Positions 61,609-64,000 of a stretch of DNA of 64,000 bases are shown piece after piece. The DNA lies in assembly GCA_029267445.1 (NCBI GenBank), contig JAJUIU010000002.1, positions 1-64,000 of the forward strand, in the 5' to 3' direction. Position 1 is the stretch's first letter, and every line of letters begins with the position of its first letter. A program made the translations under genes and the position numbers. A model generated the notes under the pieces. That model was not told where the DNA came from, ran no database searches, and was given only the letters and a program-made list of their open reading frames with translations. This stretch comes from Rhodospirillaceae bacterium. GTDB taxonomy: Bacteria > Pseudomonadota > Alphaproteobacteria > Azospirillales > Azospirillaceae.

Positions 61609-62985
61609 TCAGAAGAACTCGAGGCGGACGGCGAACATCTTCTCGACCTTCTTCACCTGGCCCAGCTCGGCCAGGATGATGACCCGGTCGTTCGGTTTGA
61701 TCACGGTGGACGGGCGCGGGATGATGACATCGTTGCCGCGGACGATGGCACCGACGATGACGCCGGCCGGCATCCGGATGTCCTTCAGCGGCATGTTGAT
61801 CAGGGTTGACGTCTCCAGCGCCTCCGCCTCGATCACCTCGGCGAAGCCCTCGCGCAGGCTGTGCACGGCCTTGATGCGGCCCCGGCGCACATGCTGGAGG
61901 ATGGAGGACACCGTGATCGACCGGGGGCTGACCACCGCGTCGATGCCGAGCGGATGGACCAGCGGCTGGAAGGTCGTCTTGTTGATCAGGGTGATCGCTC
62001 GCTGGCAGCCGTAGCGCTTGGCCAAGAGCGAGGCGAGGATGTTGCCCTCGTCACTGTTGGTGACCGCCACCACCGTCTCGCTCGCGCGGACGTTGGCCTC
62101 CTCCAGGATGTCCGGGTCGAGGCCGTCGCCATGCAGCACCATCGTCCGGGACAGGCGCTGCGCGACAAGCTGGGCCCGGCGCCGGTCCACCTCGACGATG
62201 CGGGCGGACACGCCTGGATGCTTCTCCTCGATCTCCTCGGCAAGGCAGAGCCCGATGTTGCCGCCGCCCAGGATGATGACGCGCCGCGCCTCCGGCTCCT
62301 CATGGCCGAACGCGGCCATGGCGCGGGTCACATGGTTGGTGTCGCAGACGAAATAGACCTCGTCGCCGGCCAGCATCTGGTCGTCGCCCGACGGGATGAT
62401 CGGCTTGTCGTTGCGGACGATGGCGACGATCTCGATGTTCAGATCCGGGAACAGCCCGGTGAGCTGGCGCAGCGGCGTGTTGATGATCGGGCAGTTCTGT
62501 CCGCAGACCACGCCGATCACGCGGACCCGCCCGTCCGCCAGCGGGATCATGTCGAAGGCGCCCGGCACCTGGAGGCGCCGCGCGACCGCCCGAGCCACCT
62601 CGATCTCGGGCGAGATGATCACGTCGATGGGCAGGTGCTCGCGGCTGAACAGGTCGGCCCAGATCGGCTGCAGGTAGCTCTGGTGGCGGACGCGGGCGAT
62701 CTTGGTCGGCACGTTGAAAAGGGAATGGGCCACCTGGCAGGCGACCATGTTGACCTCGTCCGCCAGCGTGACGGCGATGATCATGTCGGCGTCGGCGGCC
62801 CCTGCGGCCTCCAGCACGTTGGGATGGCTGGCGAACCCGACCATCGCCTGGACCTCCAGCGTGTCGCTGATCTTCTGGATCAGCTCCGCCGACTGGTCGA
62901 TGACGGTGACGTTGTTCCCTTCCGACGCCAGATAGCGGGCGATGTTGGACCCGACCTGACCGGCGCCGCAGACGATGACCTTCAT
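61609..62985 (-). CDS. trkA: Trk potassium uptake regulator TrkA
   Basis: A 458-residue peripheral membrane protein with two KTN/RCK modules: the first Rossmann motif GAGQVGSNIARYL (residues 7-19), the second GGGNIGLCLAEEI (near residue 239), each followed by a TrkA_C subdomain. It binds NAD(H) and gates the TrkH/G channel. No trkH is in this window. It lies 52 bp downstream of ntrX, an order usual in this group of bacteria. Confidence 0.96.
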   Translation of the reverse strand: MKVIVCGAGQVGSNIARYLASEGNNVTVIDQSAELIQKISDTLEVQAMVGFASHPNVLEAAGAADADMIIAVTLADEVNMVACQVAHSLFNVPTKIARVRHQSYLQPIWADLFSREHLPIDVIISPEIEVARAVARRLQVPGAFDMIPLADGRVRVIGVVCGQNCPIINTPLRQLTGLFPDLNIEIVAIVRNDKPIIPSGDDQMLAGDEVYFVCDTNHVTRAMAAFGHEEPEARRVIILGGGNIGLCLAEEIEEKHPGVSARIVEVDRRRAQLVAQRLSRTMVLHGDGLDPDILEEANVRASETVVAVTNSDEGNILASLLAKRYGCQRAITLINKTTFQPLVHPLGIDAVVSPRSITVSSILQHVRRGRIKAVHSLREGFAEVIEAEALETSTLINMPLKDIRMPAGVIVGAIVRGNDVIIPRPSTVIKPNDRVIILAELGQVKKVEKMFAVRLEFF

Positions 62986-63037
62986 GGCGTTTCACCCGTC
63001 GCGGCGCCAGTCGGCGCCACGCTCCATCCTGCCCCGC

Positions 63038-64000
63038 TCATTCGCCCGCCAACCGGGCGCCGTTCCGCTCCGTGCCGTGCACGCCCAGCGACTTCAGCTT
63101 GCGATGCAGGGCGGACCGCTCCATGCCGACGAAGGCCGCCGTGCGCGAGATGTTGCCGCCGAAGCGGGTCACCTGCGCCAGCAGGTACTCCCGCTCGAAC
63201 ACCTCCCGCGCTTCGCGCAGCGGCAGCCCCATGATCTCCCCGCCCTTCTCCCATTTCAGCACGGTCGGCGTGATGGCGCCGATCTCCGGCGGCAGCATGT
63301 CCGCGCGCACCGGCTCGTGCGGGTCGCCGGAAACCATGATCAGCAGCCATTCCACCACATTGCGGAGCTGGCGGACATTGCCCGGCCACTCATAGGCCTG
63401 CAACGCCGCCATGGCGTCCTCGCCGAACTGTCGTGCCGGCAGCCCGGCAGCGCCAGCGGTCCGCTCCATGAAGTGGCGGGCCAGCGCGGGAATATCCTCC
63501 CGCCGTTCGCGCAGCGGCGGCACCTTCAGCGGGACCACGGCCAAGCGGTAGAACAGGTCCTGGCGGAACCGCCCGGCCTCGATCTCGGCGGACAGGTCGC
63601 GGTTCGTGCTGGCGATCACCCGGACATCGACCTCCACACGGGTGGTCCCGCCCACGCGCTCGAACGTCTGTTCCTGGAGCACGCGGACGATCTTGCCCTG
63701 GGTCTCCAGCGGCATGTCCGCGACCTCGTCCAGGAACAGGGTTCCGCCATGCGCCTGTTCGAAGGTCCCGATCTTGCGGGCGCCGCCATCGACCGGATGC
63801 TCGGTCCCGAACAGTTCGACCTCAAGCCGCTCCGGTCGCATGGTCGCGCAGTTCAACGCCACGAACGGTCCGTCGGCCCGGCGGGAGCGGGCGTGCAGCA
63901 TGCGCGCCACCACCTCCTTGCCGGAGCCCGGGGGACCGCTGACCAGCACACGTGATCCGGTGGGCGCCACCTTGTCGATCGAATTACGGAGCTGGTTGAC
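63038..64000 (-). CDS. ntrX: Response regulator NtrX, C-terminal part (5' end outside window)
   Basis: The last 320 residues of an AAA+ response regulator. Walker A GPPGSGKEV, Walker B GGTLFLDEV, a Phe-rich FYRLAVVPLKVPPL region and a C-terminal FIS-type helix-turn-helix (NISRTAAFVGMERSALHRKLKSLGV). The usual GAFTGA loop between Walker A and B is absent; that stretch reads GTEHPVDGGARKIG, as in NtrX. The receiver domain is beyond the edge. Its cotranscribed partner ntrY should lie further right. It regulates nitrogen metabolism and possibly respiration. Confidence 0.92.
   Translation of the reverse strand, partial: VNQLRNSIDKVAPTGSRVLVSGPPGSGKEVVARMLHARSRRADGPFVALNCATMRPERLEVELFGTEHPVDGGARKIGTFEQAHGGTLFLDEVADMPLETQGKIVRVLQEQTFERVGGTTRVEVDVRVIASTNRDLSAEIEAGRFRQDLFYRLAVVPLKVPPLRERREDIPALARHFMERTAGAAGLPARQFGEDAMAALQAYEWPGNVRQLRNVVEWLLIMVSGDPHEPVRADMLPPEIGAITPTVLKWEKGGEIMGLPLREAREVFEREYLLAQVTRFGGNISRTAAFVGMERSALHRKLKSLGVHGTERNGARLAGE

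Overview
The window is very GC-rich, densely packed chromosomal DNA from an alphaproteobacterium. Protein families and gene orders point to the Rhodospirillales, probably an Azospirillaceae-like organism: ntrX-trkA-dat-hfq-hflX at the right end; pcm-rhodanese-tolC-popZ-valS in the middle; a popZ gene; a complex I NDUFS4-like subunit; and 2-hydroxy-type cox genes. I see no transposase, integrase, phage gene or CRISPR array. No stretch longer than about 300 bases lacks a gene, and the largest gaps (27143-27388 and 36837-37116) hold regulatory signals described below.

Left part (1-14.1 kb). Envelope genes (Sel1-repeat protein, glycine-zipper lipoprotein, MsbA-like ABC transporter, membrane-anchored hydrolase) are followed by a leftward cluster for a molybdenum hydroxylase of the form II CO-dehydrogenase type: coxG, coxS, coxL, coxM, coxD, coxE, two split XdhC-type proteins and a MoeA-like/MocA fusion. 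The last four serve cofactor insertion and maturation. A RelBE-type toxin-antitoxin pair sits inside this cluster, overlapping coxE. Palindromic repeats flank coxM.

14.3-27 kb. A divergent TAXI-type TRAP transporter operon (receptor, fused permease, DUF1850 protein), an ion antiporter, and a thiamine-precursor ABC transporter (permease, ATPase, receptor) under a TPP riboswitch. Then a histone-deacetylase-like hydrolase, a DUF192 protein, an O-methyltransferase, tRNA-Pro, an NDUFS4-like subunit, tRNA-Arg and small membrane proteins.

27.1-36.7 kb. A regulatory gap with a perfect FNR/FixK-type box lies beside a tight leftward operon (NUDIX, cysK, alaX, sseA, GNAT, metC-like, hisI) that joins sulfur amino-acid metabolism to a histidine gene. 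Next come a hydrolase-OsmC fusion, small proteins, a SET-domain protein, tRNA-Asn, NUDIX and TerB-like genes, and tRNA-Cys.

37-56.5 kb. Mostly rightward housekeeping genes: pcm-like, rhodanese, tolC, popZ, valS, a VapBC-type pair, ilvD, a YdcF-like protein, a lytic transglycosylase broken by a stop codon, rlpA, a D-Ala-D-Ala carboxypeptidase, tmk, holB, metG, tatD, a metallo-beta-lactamase-fold protein, mazG and an SDR. A 28-bp dif-like sequence lies between the last two groups.

56.5-64 kb. An inositol-phosphatase-family gene and purU, then the leftward set hflX, hfq, HAD phosphatase, dat, trkA and ntrX (cut by the window edge). The hflX reading frame appears to lack any normal start codon at its conserved N-terminus.
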